Under the pieces are notes generated by a model, which was not told where the DNA came from, ran no database searches, and saw nothing but the letters and a program-made list of their open reading frames with translations. Positions 9,648-20,532 of a stretch of DNA of 48,762 bases are shown piece by piece. The stretch's first letter is position 1, and each line of letters starts with the position of its first letter. The stretch spans positions 1-48,762 of the forward strand of contig JAOAPF010000465.1 in assembly GCA_025462755.1 (NCBI GenBank), read 5' to 3'. The position numbers and the translations under genes were made by a program. The stretch comes from Edaphobacter sp. (GTDB lineage: Bacteria; Acidobacteriota; Terriglobia; Terriglobales; Acidobacteriaceae).

Positions 9648-10370
9648 CTATTTCTTGAGCATAGGGACGATGAGGGGGAGGACGTTTTTTGCGACGATCT
9701 TGTTGCCCTCGGAGGTGGCGTGGATGTTGTCGGCCTGCATCAAACCGTCGATGCCGTAGACGCCCTGGAGGAGAAAGGGTAGCAGGGGCGCGTTGTATTT
9801 TTTTGCCAGCAGGACGTAAGTCTCGTTGAACTGCTTGATGTAGTCGGGGCCGTAGTTGGGAGGAAGGGTAATGCCGCCGAGCACGATTCTGGCTCCTCCG
9901 GCTTTGAGTTTGCCGATGATCTGGTCGAGATTCGCGCGCGAATCTTCAATACGGAAACCGCGGAGACCGTCGTTGCCGCCGAACTCTACTACGACTATGG
10001 CCGGCTTCATGGTGACGATGCTGTCGACTCGCTCGACGCCGTCCTTGGTGGTGTTGCCGCTGACTCCCTCGTTGACGACGCGGTAGTGATAGCCTTTGGC
10101 ATCGAGATCGGTCTGGAGATAGTCGGGGTAGCTTTTACCGGGCTCGGTGCCGAGGCCGGCGGTGAGGCTGTCACCGAAGCAGACGATCAGGGGCCGCTTA
10201 TGGTTGATTGTTCTTGCCGGGGGATTTGGAGCGGAAAGAGGGGCTTCGGCTGCGGGAACCGATTTGCCGGAGTCGGGCTGTTCGGTCTCCTTTGTTGTGT
10301 TGTCGGTGCGGCAGCCAAGGAGGGAAAGCGCCAAGACCGCTAGAATAGCTATTGATGCCGTTCTGAGCAT
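9648..10370 (-). CDS. tesA: SGNH/GDSL-family arylesterase/thioesterase I-like lipoprotein
   Basis: 240 aa. It hydrolyses ester or thioester bonds in the cell envelope. A lipoprotein signal peptide is present (ALSLLGC, lipidated Cys20), then a Ser/Pro-rich linker. Block I is FGDSLTAG with nucleophile Ser68, block II NEGVSGNTT, block III GGND with Asn133, and block V DNIH with Asp214 and His217, so the catalytic set is complete. The ATG at 10370 was chosen because it gives the signal peptide; the frame stays open far upstream over the opposite-strand ABC gene, which is only shadow. It is divergent from a YbbA/YbbP-like transporter with about 50 bp between, the same arrangement as tesA-ybbAP in E. 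coli. The symbol is by family resemblance. Confidence 0.9.
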   Translation of the reverse strand: MLRTASIAILAVLALSLLGCRTDNTTKETEQPDSGKSVPAAEAPLSAPNPPARTINHKRPLIVCFGDSLTAGLGTEPGKSYPDYLQTDLDAKGYHYRVVNEGVSGNTTKDGVERVDSIVTMKPAIVVVEFGGNDGLRGFRIEDSRANLDQIIGKLKAGGARIVLGGITLPPNYGPDYIKQFNETYVLLAKKYNAPLLPFLLQGVYGIDGLMQADNIHATSEGNKIVAKNVLPLIVPMLKK

Positions 10371-10421
10371 ATCTACCACGTTACCAAAACGGAGCCGCTC
10401 TGGAAGAAGGAGAAGCTGAAG

Positions 10422-11162
10422 TTGAATACACCGTCGCCCATGATCCTGATAAAAGGTCTTCGCAAGTCGATACGCAACGGCGCCCGCACCGTCGATATTC
10501 TCAAGGGTCTGGACTTGACGATTCCGCGGGGACAGTTTGCTGCGGTGATGGGGGCGAGCGGCAGCGGCAAGTCGACGTTGCTGGGATTGCTGGCCGGGCT
10601 GGACACGCCGAGCGCAGGCAGTGTCCGGCTGAACGGCACAGAGATCAGCTATCTGCCGGAGGACAAGTTGGCGCAGGTGCGTGGCAAGGCGATCGGGTTT
10701 GTCTTTCAATCCTATCAACTGATTCCGACGCTGACCGCGCTCGAGAATGTTCTGCTGCCGCATGAGCTGAATGCCGACCCGCGCGAGAGCGGGTTGAGTC
10801 GCGCGCGCGAACTGTTGCGCAGTGTTGGGCTGGGCGACCGCATGGACCACTATCCCGTGCAACTCTCCGGCGGCGAGCAGCAGAGGGTGGCGCTGGCGCG
10901 GGCGTTTATTCTGCGTCCACCGATTGTTCTTGCCGATGAGCCTACAGGGAATCTGGATTCGACCAACGGCGCGCATGTGCTGGAGCTGCTGCTGAACCTG
11001 AATCGCACGGAGGGCACGACGCTGGTGCTGGTGACGCATGATCCGGTGCTGGCGGGGTATGCGAACCGGCGCATTATTCTGCGGGACGGGTTGATCATTG
11101 CGGACGAGATGAATCCCAACCCGGCTGCGGCGCCGCGTGAAGCTGCGTTGACGGAGGGCTGA
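10422..11162 (+). CDS. ybbA: ABC transporter ATP-binding protein (YbbA/LolD-like)
   Basis: 246 aa cytoplasmic ATPase of the MacB/LolD/YbbA class that powers a FtsX-like permease. Walker A GASGSGKST is at residues 44-52, the Q-loop lies near FVFQSY, the signature LSGGEQQRVALARA starts at 148, Walker B is IVLADEPTG near 169-176 and the H-loop His is 206. The start used is TTG at 10422 because AAGGAG lies 9 nt upstream; an ATG at 10440 is possible but its ribosome site would be too far. The stop overlaps the ATG of the permease gene by one base (TGATG), so the two are translationally coupled. The divergent TesA-like gene points to a YbbAP-type system of uncertain substrate. Confidence 0.93.
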   Translation: MNTPSPMILIKGLRKSIRNGARTVDILKGLDLTIPRGQFAAVMGASGSGKSTLLGLLAGLDTPSAGSVRLNGTEISYLPEDKLAQVRGKAIGFVFQSYQLIPTLTALENVLLPHELNADPRESGLSRARELLRSVGLGDRMDHYPVQLSGGEQQRVALARAFILRPPIVLADEPTGNLDSTNGAHVLELLLNLNRTEGTTLVLVTHDPVLAGYANRRIILRDGLIIADEMNPNPAAAPREAALTEG

Positions 11163-13744
11163 TGGCATCGCTGAGCTATCGTTCCGCTGCGAAGATCGCC
11201 GCGCGCGAGATGCATTCGTCGCGAGGGAAGTTTTTCTTCGTCATTCTTTCGGTCGCGATTGGCGTTGCGGCGCTGACCGGTGTGCGGGGTTTTTCTGCTT
11301 CGTTCCGGACCGCGCTGCTGAACCGTGCGCGGAGCATCATGGCTGCCGATCTTTCGGCGCGGATGTTTCAGCAGCCGACGCCGGAACAGCAAAAAGCTGT
11401 GGACGACATTGCGGCGAGCGGGGTGGAGATCACTCCGGTTACTGAGTTGCTGTCGATGGCCTCTGCTGCGAAGACGCTGGACCCGCTGCTGGTGTCGCTG
11501 AAGGGGGTCGATCCGGCGATGTATCCGTTTTACGGCGAGGTGGAGCTAGCTCCGGCGGCGCCGTTGAAGACGGTGTTGACGCCTGAGACGGTGGTGGCTG
11601 CGGACGATCTTCTGGTTCGGCTGAATCTCAAAGTTGGCGATCAGTTGAAGATTGGCACGCAGCTGTTTCGTATCGCTTCGGTGGTGGTGAATGAGCCGGA
11701 CAGGTTGTCGAGTACCTTTGCGGCGGGGCCGCGGGTGTTGATTTCGCGCGCGGGGCTGGAGGCGAGCGGGTTGCTGGCGCCGGGGAGCCGCGCGGGGCAG
11801 CGGTATCTGTTCAAGGTGCCGAAGCCGCGGAGTGGCGCCACGATCTCTGATAAAGCGGTTGCGGATTTGAAGGCGCGGCTGGAAAAGCTCCTGCCAGAGG
11901 CACAAATTATTGATTATCGCGAGACAAATCCGGCGCTGACGCAGGGGCTGGATCGTGCGACGAGTCTGCTATCGCTGATGAGCCTGGTGGCGCTGGTGCT
12001 GGGCGCGATTGGCGTTGCGATGGCGATGCGGGCGCATCTGCAGCAGCGGCTGGATACGATCGCGATCATGAAGTCGCTGGGAGCGCGGTCCAGGCAAGTG
12101 ATCAAGATTTATCTGTTGCAGACGCTGCTGCTGGGAGCGGCCGGAGGTTTGCTCGGCGTTGCGCTTGGGGTTGGAGTGCAGCTGAGCTTTCCTTATCTGC
12201 TGGCGAAGCTGATCCATGTCGACACGGAACTGCATGTCCAGCCGACCACCGTCTTCACAGGGCTTGCCGTGGGGATTCTGACGACGCTGCTGTTTACGCT
12301 GCCGCCGCTGCTGGATATTCGCGGCGTGCGACCGATTTTGATTCTGCGTCGAGCGGTGGATGATAGCGAAGATCCGTTTGTGGCGGGCATCTGGCGCAAG
12401 ATTACGAAGAATCTGGCGCAGATCGGCGCGGCGGTGTTGATCCTTGCGGGGCTGGCGGCGATTGCTACGACGTTGAGCGATTCGGTGGTGGTGGGGCAGG
12501 TCTTCTCGTTGGGCCTGGTTGGTGTGCTGGGAGTGCTGCTTGGCGCGTCTGCCGCGCTGCTGGCGGGGCTTCGATTTTTTTTGTCGAAGACTCGGCTGCA
12601 CCTGCCGTCGTCGGTTCGTCATGGGCTGGCGAATCTCTATCGTCCCGGGAATCCTTCGGCTGCTCTACTGGCGGCGCTGGGTATGGGCGTGATGCAGATT
12701 ATGACGGTCTATCTGGTGCAGAAGGCTGTCGTGTCGGAGTTGCACATCTCGGCTGCGCCCAATTTGCCGAATGTGTTTCTGATCGATATTACGAACAGCG
12801 AGATCGGCGGAATACGAACGCTGCTGAAGGGGCAGCATAGTATTACGGCCGAGCCTGAGATGCTGCCAGTGGTTTCATCGCGTGTGATCGATATCAATGG
12901 AGTGCCGGCGAACGAGGCGAAGCTGAAGAATTTTCCAAGGCGGATGCTGCGGTCGATTAGTCTGACGTGGTCGGCGACTGCGCCTCCGGGCACCAAGGTC
13001 GTGGAAGGGAAGTGGTGGACGGCGGATGAGAAGGGGCCCGTGGTTGCGATCGAGCAGCGGCTGGCTCCGCGGCTGGGAGTTCATGTTGGGTCGCGCATCT
13101 CATTTGCCGCGCAGGATACGCAGATCGCGGCTACGGTGGTGGCGCTGACGAAGGCGGACGGACAGCATGCTTACTCGCGGGCGGAGTTTATTCTGCCGCA
13201 GGCTGCTCTGGCAGGGCTGCCCGTTGTCTGGTATGGGGGCGTGCATGTGGACCCGGCGCATGTGGGGGAGCTGCAGCGGGCGTTGTATGCGGCTTATCCG
13301 ACGGTGACGGTGATCAATGTGGCGCAGGCGCTGGAGACGGTGCGGGCGGTGGTGATTCAGATTACGTATGTAATTCAGTTTCTGGCGGCGTTTTCGATCT
13401 TTGCCGGGTTGATCATTCTGGCGAGTTCGATTGCGGGGACTCGGTATCGCCGGATTCGGGAGGTCGTGGTGCTGAAGACGCTGGGAGCTACACGGCGGCG
13501 GATCGCTACGGTTTTTTCTATTGAGTTTGCTGTGCTGGGGCTGGTTGCTGGCGTGGTGGGGATTGGCTTCGCGAACATTATTGCGCGTGTGTTGCTGACG
13601 CGGCTTACGGTGGCGTATCACTTTCAATGGGTGTGGACGGTAGAGGCGCTGTTGGGAACGGCCGCTTTGACTGTGGCGACGGGCTGGTTGGCAAGTCACC
13701 GCATTCTGGGTCGGAAGCCACTGGAGGTTCTGCGGGAAGAGTAG
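11162..13744 (+). CDS. ybbP: ABC transporter permease, FtsX-like (YbbP-like)
   Basis: 860 aa inner-membrane permease. The N-terminal helix (FFFVILSVAIGVAALTGV) is followed by a large periplasmic domain of about 200 residues, then a first FtsX core near residues 265-390 (SLMSLVALVLGAIGVAMAM), a central membrane segment pair, a second periplasmic domain, and a C-terminal FtsX core (FLAAFSIFAGLIILASSIAG, LKTLGATRRRI). It ends in KPLEVLREE, the usual tail of this family. Two FtsX modules and the length match YbbP. It is coupled to the ATPase gene by a one-base overlap. Function in lipid or envelope-substrate extrusion is an inference from family. Confidence 0.93.
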   Translation: MASLSYRSAAKIAAREMHSSRGKFFFVILSVAIGVAALTGVRGFSASFRTALLNRARSIMAADLSARMFQQPTPEQQKAVDDIAASGVEITPVTELLSMASAAKTLDPLLVSLKGVDPAMYPFYGEVELAPAAPLKTVLTPETVVAADDLLVRLNLKVGDQLKIGTQLFRIASVVVNEPDRLSSTFAAGPRVLISRAGLEASGLLAPGSRAGQRYLFKVPKPRSGATISDKAVADLKARLEKLLPEAQIIDYRETNPALTQGLDRATSLLSLMSLVALVLGAIGVAMAMRAHLQQRLDTIAIMKSLGARSRQVIKIYLLQTLLLGAAGGLLGVALGVGVQLSFPYLLAKLIHVDTELHVQPTTVFTGLAVGILTTLLFTLPPLLDIRGVRPILILRRAVDDSEDPFVAGIWRKITKNLAQIGAAVLILAGLAAIATTLSDSVVVGQVFSLGLVGVLGVLLGASAALLAGLRFFLSKTRLHLPSSVRHGLANLYRPGNPSAALLAALGMGVMQIMTVYLVQKAVVSELHISAAPNLPNVFLIDITNSEIGGIRTLLKGQHSITAEPEMLPVVSSRVIDINGVPANEAKLKNFPRRMLRSISLTWSATAPPGTKVVEGKWWTADEKGPVVAIEQRLAPRLGVHVGSRISFAAQDTQIAATVVALTKADGQHAYSRAEFILPQAALAGLPVVWYGGVHVDPAHVGELQRALYAAYPTVTVINVAQALETVRAVVIQITYVIQFLAAFSIFAGLIILASSIAGTRYRRIREVVVLKTLGATRRRIATVFSIEFAVLGLVAGVVGIGFANIIARVLLTRLTVAYHFQWVWTVEALLGTAALTVATGWLASHRILGRKPLEVLREE

Positions 13745-13809
13745 GCGCCTTCACAGGTTGCCGATCGGAGCCTCTCTCTCCGGGATGAGCTTGCCCTCGG
13801 TACCCCCCC

Positions 13810-15450
13810 TCCCGTCGAAATGTCAGCGGCATCTCTTCGACCGGTGGATTGAACAGTCAGAGGCAGGCAACGGCTCGGCAGAATTCGTATCAGTTTTATG
13901 ACGATCTCGCGTTGGTTCGCGGCAAGCACTCCTTGAAGATAGGCTTTGCGTACGAGCGACTCCAGGATGGTCTAAGCGGAAAATCCCAGAACGGCAGCGT
14001 CACATTCGCACCATTTCCCAGCTCCCCTTTTGGACCCGCCAGATCGGCTTTGCTGAACTTTCTCACTAATCATCCCTACGCTGCTATTATCTTCCGTCGG
14101 GCACTTCGTCTCCGGTGGAACCGGTTGACGATCTCTTCGCGGGATATATCCAGGATGACTGGCGATTCAACAAGAATCTGAAATTAAACCTCGGAAAACG
14201 ATACGAGATGCTTACTATTCCGACGGGACCGTAGAGGCTGTCTCGGGCTGATCAACACGCTCACCGCCGCGCCAGGGACGGGACCCTGTCCAACTGTTGT
14301 CAGCGCAACTTCCGGGAGGTACGGTGCCAGCCAGCCAATTCTTTCAAACCAATCCGACGACCCACAACTTCGAACCCCGAATCGGATTTTCTTCGATCCA
14401 TTCGGCAACGGCAAGACGGCCGTCCGTGCAGGGTTTGGAATCTATCACATGCTTCCGAGGCCTTATCTATACGCCACGTATGCAGCCATCTCCTCTCCAT
14501 ACTCTAAGGACTCTGTCGCGATCGGAATTTTGCCTCCAAACAGCTTCCGAAGTGAGATCGCGGTGGCAGCAACTTCTAACCCGGGCCGGATCGGTCGCTA
14601 TATCCAGCCACACCCTAAGAGAAACTACTCCCTTAACTACAACCTCAACGTGGAACAGCAGTTTTCCGCGCACATCTCTTCAACGATTGGCTACGTGGGT
14701 TCCCATTCCATTCATCTTCCCTTCCAGGCTGATGAGATGAACCAGGTGGCGCCTTCCCAGGTCCAGATCATCAGTGGCCGCTATGTCTTCCTGCGACCGG
14801 AGGTGCCCCACAGGATGCGAATAACGGCCCAATCTTCGGATTGCTCTCTGATGGAAGCTCCCACTACAACGGCCCACTGACCCAAATCAAGGGCTACAAG
14901 GGTCTTACGGCGCAGGCTACTTACACCTGGAACAGATGCACCGACTACGGCTCGGGCGCACAGTCTCCATTCCCCCATCAGAACTCCTTAATGGGTCTCA
15001 TCTAATACGACAGAGTCTGCGCAAGGGAGCATGCGACTTTGACGTCACTCAGAACTTTTCTGCAAATGTCCTTTATGAGTTGCCCAGTCTCGGCAACGGC
15101 CTTACGAAAACAATTTCCGGCTGTTGGCAGTCGGTGGAATCGTCTTCGCCAGCACTGGTGTTCCTTTCGCTCTCATACAAACAGGAGACGTTCTCGGGCC
15201 GAAAGGCCTCAATTTCGGTGCTCTCCCCGATGTCATTCCAAACTGCAATCCGATCAACCGAAGCTACAAGACGACAGGGCTCAACTCCATCGATCCCAAC
15301 TGCTTTGTATTTCCGACTGTCCCCATCGGTTCCCCCATCGCTCCACCGTGTAATCAGGGCGAAACTACGCCAATGAATGATCAGGTTCTCATATCTCGAC
15401 GAAGTGGTGAACCTCGGCAGAAACGAAGAGATGATTCCGCTTGAGATCAA
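13810..15450 (+). pseudogene. TonB-dependent receptor pseudogene, plus strand
   Basis: Pieces of an Oar-like receptor barrel follow each other in order across all three frames with no N-terminal domain. They include SYQFYDDLALVRGKHSLKIG (13895), LFAGYIQDDWRFNKNLKLNL in another frame, TTHNFEPRIGF, then GKTAVRAGFGIYHMLPRPYL after a shift near 14400, NYNLNVEQQFSAHISSTIGY, YNGPLTQIKGYKGLTAQATY with a shift near 14800, FSANVLYELPSLGNGL and VGGIVFASTGVPFALIQTGD. An in-frame stop lies at about 15003. I count at least five frame disruptions. The beginning and the last barrel strands are missing. It stops head-on against a second receptor pseudogene on the other strand. Confidence 0.85.
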
Positions 15451-15483
15451 CGGCTAACTGATCAAAATCTCCGTACTTGGTGC

Positions 15484-17426
15484 TCAGAAGTGAGCCGATT
15501 GTGAAAAACAAGCGGGAGCTCTTCTTGAAATGATGGACGAGATGCAACGTGTCCTATCAGTGAAAATGCTTTCGGTTGTTGTAAACGTATCTGACGCCGT
15601 GAGCTGACTCAATGGAATCTGGAAGTTATGCCTTAGAGCAAACTCCATCTGCCGCGGCGTACCGGTCCCAACCAAACCTGTGGTGCTAATCACGCTGGTG
15701 ATGTGGCCGAAGCTGGCAGTATCAAAGGAGGCGCTCGGTTGCCCGTATAGGGCACGGTTGAACAAATTGAACGCTTCGGCACGAAAGATCATCTTGTAAT
15801 GCTCTGTAACCGACAACAGTTTCTCCAAGGCCGTGTCGTCTTGCCAGAAGTTTGGGCCGACTGCGATATTCCGGCCAGCATTTCCCCAGGTCCCAGCGCC
15901 GGGTATCGCGAACGCTGCTGGGTTGAGCCAAGAGGCGATGCCCCGGTTGCTGGAGTAGATCGATACACCTGGCACTCGATTCGGCCTCTGGTTTACGTTG
16001 TTGCCGTCAGGCAGAACGGTACTGCTGCGGCTCACTGTAACGTTCAGTGGGAGCCCGCTACGGAAGTAAAGCAGGGAGTCTACAGACCATCCCCCGACCA
16101 GGGCATCTGTGAGTTTGCTCTTGTTGAGGATGCGTCTTCCTCGGCCGAAGGGGAGATGGTACACGACGCTCGCATTGCCGCTATGTCGGACGTCGAAGTT
16201 GCTCCTGGCATGGTCGCAGCGAAAGCATGCCACATTCTCAGCAGCGTCCGGCTCTCCTGCGCCGACGGAGCCGTCATCGAGCGCGTGAGAGTGCATGTAA
16301 TTGCCGGCTACAAAAAACCGTTATCGAAGCGATGCGTCAGGTTGGTTTGGAGAGCGTGGAAGGTCGACATGCCTTCGTTAGCTTTCGTATCGATCTGGCT
16401 GGGAAAGAATGAGCCCAGCGGCCGCAGGCCCCTCGTCGGGTCGATCAGGTGGGTGGTCACGGAGGAAAAATCACCTGTGCGAAATGCCGGGTTCGGCACC
16501 GTCACCGGTGCAGTGTTTGTCGCGGGATAGTGTACGAATGCCTCAGAGTAGAGAAAAAATACTTTGTCCTTCGGAAGCACGTGCGGGATGTACGCCGGGC
16601 CGTTCACGCTAAACCCGAACTGGTTATAAGTAAAGGGAGCCACATAGTTCGACTTCAGCTCTTCGGCAGCGCCGGATTGGAGTTGGAGGTGGAGTGGTTG
16701 CGCACCCAGGTGTTGGCGTTGAGTACCGGGTTCTGTAGGTCTTCGTACAGCGTGCCGTGGAAACACTCGGTACCACCAGGCGTAATGATGCGCAGTTGGC
16801 CGCCGACAGACCGGCCGTATTCCGGTGGGTAATTCGATGCCAACACCTGCACTTCCTGCACGTTCTCCAAATCCACCACGCCCACGGAGTCGCCGCTTGC
16901 GCGCACCATTGATGTTCAGGCCACCCAATCCTGTGCTGAACTGGGAATTCGACACATTGCCGCTGGTGCTAGTCACGCCGGCCTTTAGGAGCACCAGGGT
17001 GATCGGGTTGCGACCGCTCAATGGCAGCAGCTCCGCCTGTTTGCTGGTGATCACGCGGCCGAGGACGGTGCTGTCCGTCTGAATACTGGTCTCCTGTGCT
17101 GCCACCTGAACGACCTGATTGACGCTTCCTGACTGCAGCTGGAGATTCGCCGTTGTAGCCACCGCCGGATCCAGGACGTTACCGTTACTGGTCAACACCC
17201 GGAAGCTGGGGACCTGTACCACGATGGTGTAGTGCCCGGGCGACAGGCTCGGAATCGTGTAGTAGCCCGAACCGTTCGTCAGCGTCTTGTGTTCTGCTCC
17301 AGTCGCCTCGTCGATTACGGCCACAGAGGCTCCGCGCACCACGGCGCCAGACTGGTCAGTGATGGTTCCTGAGACACCGGAAAGATCGGTCTGCGCGTGC
17401 ATTGGCAGAGCGAAACATGCGAGCAC
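15484..17426 (-). pseudogene. TonB-dependent receptor pseudogene with large internal deletion, minus strand
   Basis: The N-terminus is well preserved: a signal-like ACVLACFALPMHAQ, the regulatory-like domain SGVSGTITDQSGAVVRGASV and plug motif LLPLSGRNPITLVLLKAGVT. Near 16910 the frame shifts to LENVQEVQVLASNYPPEYGR and shifts back near 16660 to AYIPHVLPKDKVFFLYSEAF. Then GDFSSVTTHLIDPT is followed at once by C-terminal barrel sequence DTKANEGMSTFHALQTNLTH, so several hundred residues of barrel are gone. After another break near 16310 the tail continues (GGWSVDSLLYFRSGLPLNVT, IFRAEAFNLFNRALYGQP) and ends in ALRHNF without the expected stop. The frame lacks a clear ATG at the natural signal-peptide start. 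Confidence 0.87.
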
Positions 17427-17853
17427 ACATGCCGTGAACGTCGCGGCATGTCGCCGGTGCTTCCGCTTGGATGGACAACGGTACGCCAGAACTTGATCAC
17501 TTCATTGACTCAGGAAGAAAATTTTGCTCCCAAGCCGGCCAACGCTAGACCGAAAACGGTCCTACAGCTCGGCTCATGGGATTGCCCTGATCATCACGAA
17601 GTGAGGCGGGCGTCGCAAGGGGTCTGAAGCCTTCCGGCAGGAAATGGATCATGGTAAAAAACACAAACAAAGCACTTATCGTGCATTATTAGCGGAATAT
17701 TCATCGATAGAGAGCGCTCTGCACCCGGATAACTCCACCGGGAGACAGACCATCTGCACCCCGACCCACACGCCTCTTCCACCAAACAAAATAACCCGTT
17801 CACAGCACATTCACGAAAGGGACCTACCTTGATAACTAAACCAATCATCGATC
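17427..17853. other. Intergenic between divergent pseudogenes
   Basis: On the minus strand the first 70 bases continue the receptor signal-peptide frame (KRKHRRHAATFTACVLA). The rest has no supportable gene. No ribosome-binding site precedes the ATG at 17854. Confidence 0.4.
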
Positions 17854-19378
17854 ATGCAAACCTTGGAGCCATCAGCGACCCCGGCTGAATCTGCAACGCA
17901 GTTGTTGCTCGACACCGGTAAAGTAAAGATCGAATCGCACGCCGATGACCCGCGATGGCAGCTTGCATGGCGCATCGCCACTAGCGGCACTCTTGGTCGC
18001 TCGCGCCTGCTGGCAAGATTTCTGCTTTTCACGGTCGATCGGTACATTGGTGGCCGTAGCGATGAGATTACCGAGCAACAGATCGGCATCCTGGTCTTTG
18101 ACAGGGCCGAAGGTTATGACTCGAACGAAGACAATATCATTCGAAGCCACGCTCGGAAGATCCGCCGCCCGATCGATGATTATTACGCGAGCGAAGGCAA
18201 GAATGAGGCGATGTACCTTGAGATCCCGCGAGGGGGATATGTTCCAGCCTTCACGTCACGGGACTTCGCCGAAGAAGCGCCGGGGGGGAATACTCCGTTC
18301 GGCAGCACGGATGATGCTGTACCAAATCATGCACTACCTATCCCGTCAGAACTTTTTGAGTTCGATCGAGACCCTCGTTCAGCAGAGGAAAGCATAGTCG
18401 TGTCACTCACGTCTTTGCGGCGGTATGGCAAGCTGCTCGCGCTATGCCTCGGCGTCTCGATCGGACTTTCGTTCATTGTGACCCGGTTTCCGCGCCTCCT
18501 CAAGCCCGGCACGTCGTCCCCGCAGGAGGCTGCATCAAGAAGTTTTTTGGCGGCAGATCTTCGTGGCGGATCGCGATACATTTGTCGTGCCTTCGGATGA
18601 TGGCCCCGGTCATCATGCAGCGGTTCACAGAGCGACCGGTGCCACTCGCAAGCTACATAAACGGTTAGCTATCGTAACAATAATAACCAGGGTGACCAGA
18701 GCGCTGCGGAAATTCTGAAGGTTGGAGCCCGGCGCTACACGAGTAGCGTAGATCTCGACTTCGCCGTGCATCTCGCGCGAATGGATGGAGTCGATCCAAC
18801 GCGCATGATCGTTCGGTACGCGCGGGACCTGCGTATGGACGACCTTCGGATGGGAAACGCGGTGCTGATTGGCTCAGTTGAATCTGATCCGTGGATTCAG
18901 ATCTTTGAATCGCAAATTGAACTTCCGCCAGAGGGTCAGCACGGACCCGCTAATTCCCTCCGGCTTTCTCAACATGCACCCGCATCCGGGTGAGCGCAAT
19001 CTCTATGGCACACCCGGGCAGGACCACACGTACGGCCTGATCGCATACCTGCCTAATCTCTCGTCAATGGGAAGCATCCTCACTGTAGGAGGCCCCGATA
19101 CAGCGGGTATGCAGGCAGCCACCAATTTCTTGTTCACTCCATCTCTGATGGAGCCGACGTTGCGGCGTGCCAGCGCGGCCCACGGCCAGATCCGATCCTT
19201 CGAACTCCTAGTTAGCGCCGGCAACTTTCCGTCCAATGCATCAGCTCCACTCTCATCGCGGAACGCATCGACGCGCGCTGAGTTGATCAAGGTGATCAAG
19301 ACTCCGGAGTATCCCATAGTGGGGTGCGGTGACTCCTGGCCGACGAGGAACTGTCGCTGGTGGTCGCACACGCAGTGA
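17854..19378 (+). pseudogene. Membrane-bound DNA-binding regulator pseudogene
   Basis: The first 248 codons are open. They encode a cytoplasmic N-terminal domain seen in many acidobacterial regulators (SRLLARFLLFTVDRYIGG, ITEQQIGILVFDRAEGYD, IIRSHARKIRRPIDDYYA, EIPRGGYVPAF), resembling the DNA-binding region next to adenylate-cyclase-like proteins, and a transmembrane helix (LLALCLGVSIGLSFIV). A frameshift near 18535 then breaks the extracytoplasmic domain: FVADRDTFVVPSDDG, shift, RFTERPVPLASYIN, stop, ARRYTSSVDLDFAVHLARMD, DLRMGNAVLIGS, shift near 18920, DHTYGLIAYLPNLSSMGSIL, IRSFELLVSAGN. This last domain resembles by eye that of the intact regulator at 27523-28860. Clearly non-functional as a full protein; the DNA-binding part alone might still be made. 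Confidence 0.78.
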
Positions 19379-19410
19379 AGCTGCGGTACTTGCTCCAGCT
19401 ATTCGGAATG

Positions 19411-19907
19411 CAGTGTAGTCGGTGGTCAAAGATCAGCCGATCATTCTTAGCCATAATGGACAATCTGGTCGCGCAGTCGGAGGCTCAGCGGCGCTTGTGC
19501 TGATGCTGTTCGAGGCATCCGCTGTGGTCGGGTTGGTGCTCGCAGCAAGCGGAATTCATGGCGTGCTCTCCAGCAGTGTCACCGAAAGAACACGCGAGAT
19601 TGGAGTGCAGGCAAGCACTGGGCGCCTCGCACGGTAACATCGTCACACTGGTGGCCCGTCAGGGGATGATGTTGACCTGCTTTGGATTTCTGGTTCGGTT
19701 GAGTGGAGCGGTAGTAGCGCGCAATCATCGGGATGCTGTTTGGCGTATCGCAGCTCGATCCGGTCACCTATTTCGCCGTGATCACATCACTGCTCTGCCA
19801 GGCGGGGATTGCATGCTTCGTGCCCGCACGTCGCGCCGCGTCGGTCAATCCGATTGCCGCGTTGCGCGCCGAATGGGAATATTCAGCGCAAGCGACTGGT
19901 CACTGAA
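19411..19907 (+). pseudogene. ADOP/MacB-type ABC permease, C-terminal remnant
   Basis: Only the last FtsX module of an acidobacterial ADOP-type permease is left, in three frames: IMDNLVAQSEAQRRL, then LFEASAVVGLVLAASGIHGV and SSSVTERTREIGVQ, a shift near 19610 into ALGASHGNIVTLVARQGMML, and a shift near 19725 into IIGMLFGVSQLDPVTYFAVI, FVPARRAASVNPIAALRAEW. These match in order the C-terminal signature of the family (GIYGVL, REIGIRMALGA, LDP, PARRA...P..ALR). About the last 165 residues of an approximately 800-residue protein remain. It abuts the broken regulator, a pairing common in this phylum. Confidence 0.8.
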
Positions 19908-19969
19908 AGGCAGGCCGGGAAGAAAGTCTTTTAAACCAGTTGGTGGCAACAGGGCTGTCACACATTGAG

Positions 19970-20532
19970 CCCTAGATTGGGTGGATTGACAGCCACTCGG
20001 CCTATCACTGTTGCAGTGGATGTGAAACGGGGCTATCGGAAACTACGAGAATTGTGTTCAATCGGCTCAACTCATTCGCGGCGTGAAGAGTCTCCAAATC
20101 GCCTTTTCGCTTACTAAAGCGCCAGCGGTGGTGAAAGGGCCTGCATAGGCTTCGAGAGCGAGAAGAGCCCTCAGCTGAAGCCAGCGTGATAGGTGGGGTT
20201 TTACATGGCAAAACAATTGTGAGGCTCAGGTGAGGCGCTTTTCCGAGTACCTGTCTAGTTGAGCACACCAAAAAACGTGATTAACGGCTACTAGTGACTG
20301 GTGACAGCGTGAGTAGCCGCCATTCGAGATAGCGATTCTAAAACCGAAACGGCTGTTGAAAATATATCTCGCATTCACCTTGAAACATCCCTTATGGTGA
20401 CGATTCGTCCGTTGTGGAAATGCAATGTCGGTCAGTAGACTCTCACGATGTGACGTGGTCCGCTACTACTCTCGTTGCATATATCGTAGTTCGGCTCTTT
20501 GGATTGGAGTATTCGTAATATTGATCAAGTCC
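19970..20532. other. Long gap without a gene
   Basis: No reading frame here resembles a protein family, and no tRNA, hairpin with T-run or direct repeat was evident. It sits inside the decayed block and is probably eroded sequence plus the old upstream region of the gene starting at 20533. Confidence 0.35.

Noticed and set aside
10371..11168. Long minus-strand open frame extending the TesA-like gene upstream by about 266 codons
   Set aside because: It is antisense to the ABC ATPase gene, has a composition rich in Arg/Gln/His typical of shadow frames, and the lipoprotein signal peptide at 10370 marks the real start.
11969..12622. Gln/Arg-rich minus-strand frames opposite the permease
   Set aside because: Low-complexity shadows of a Leu/Ala-rich gene.
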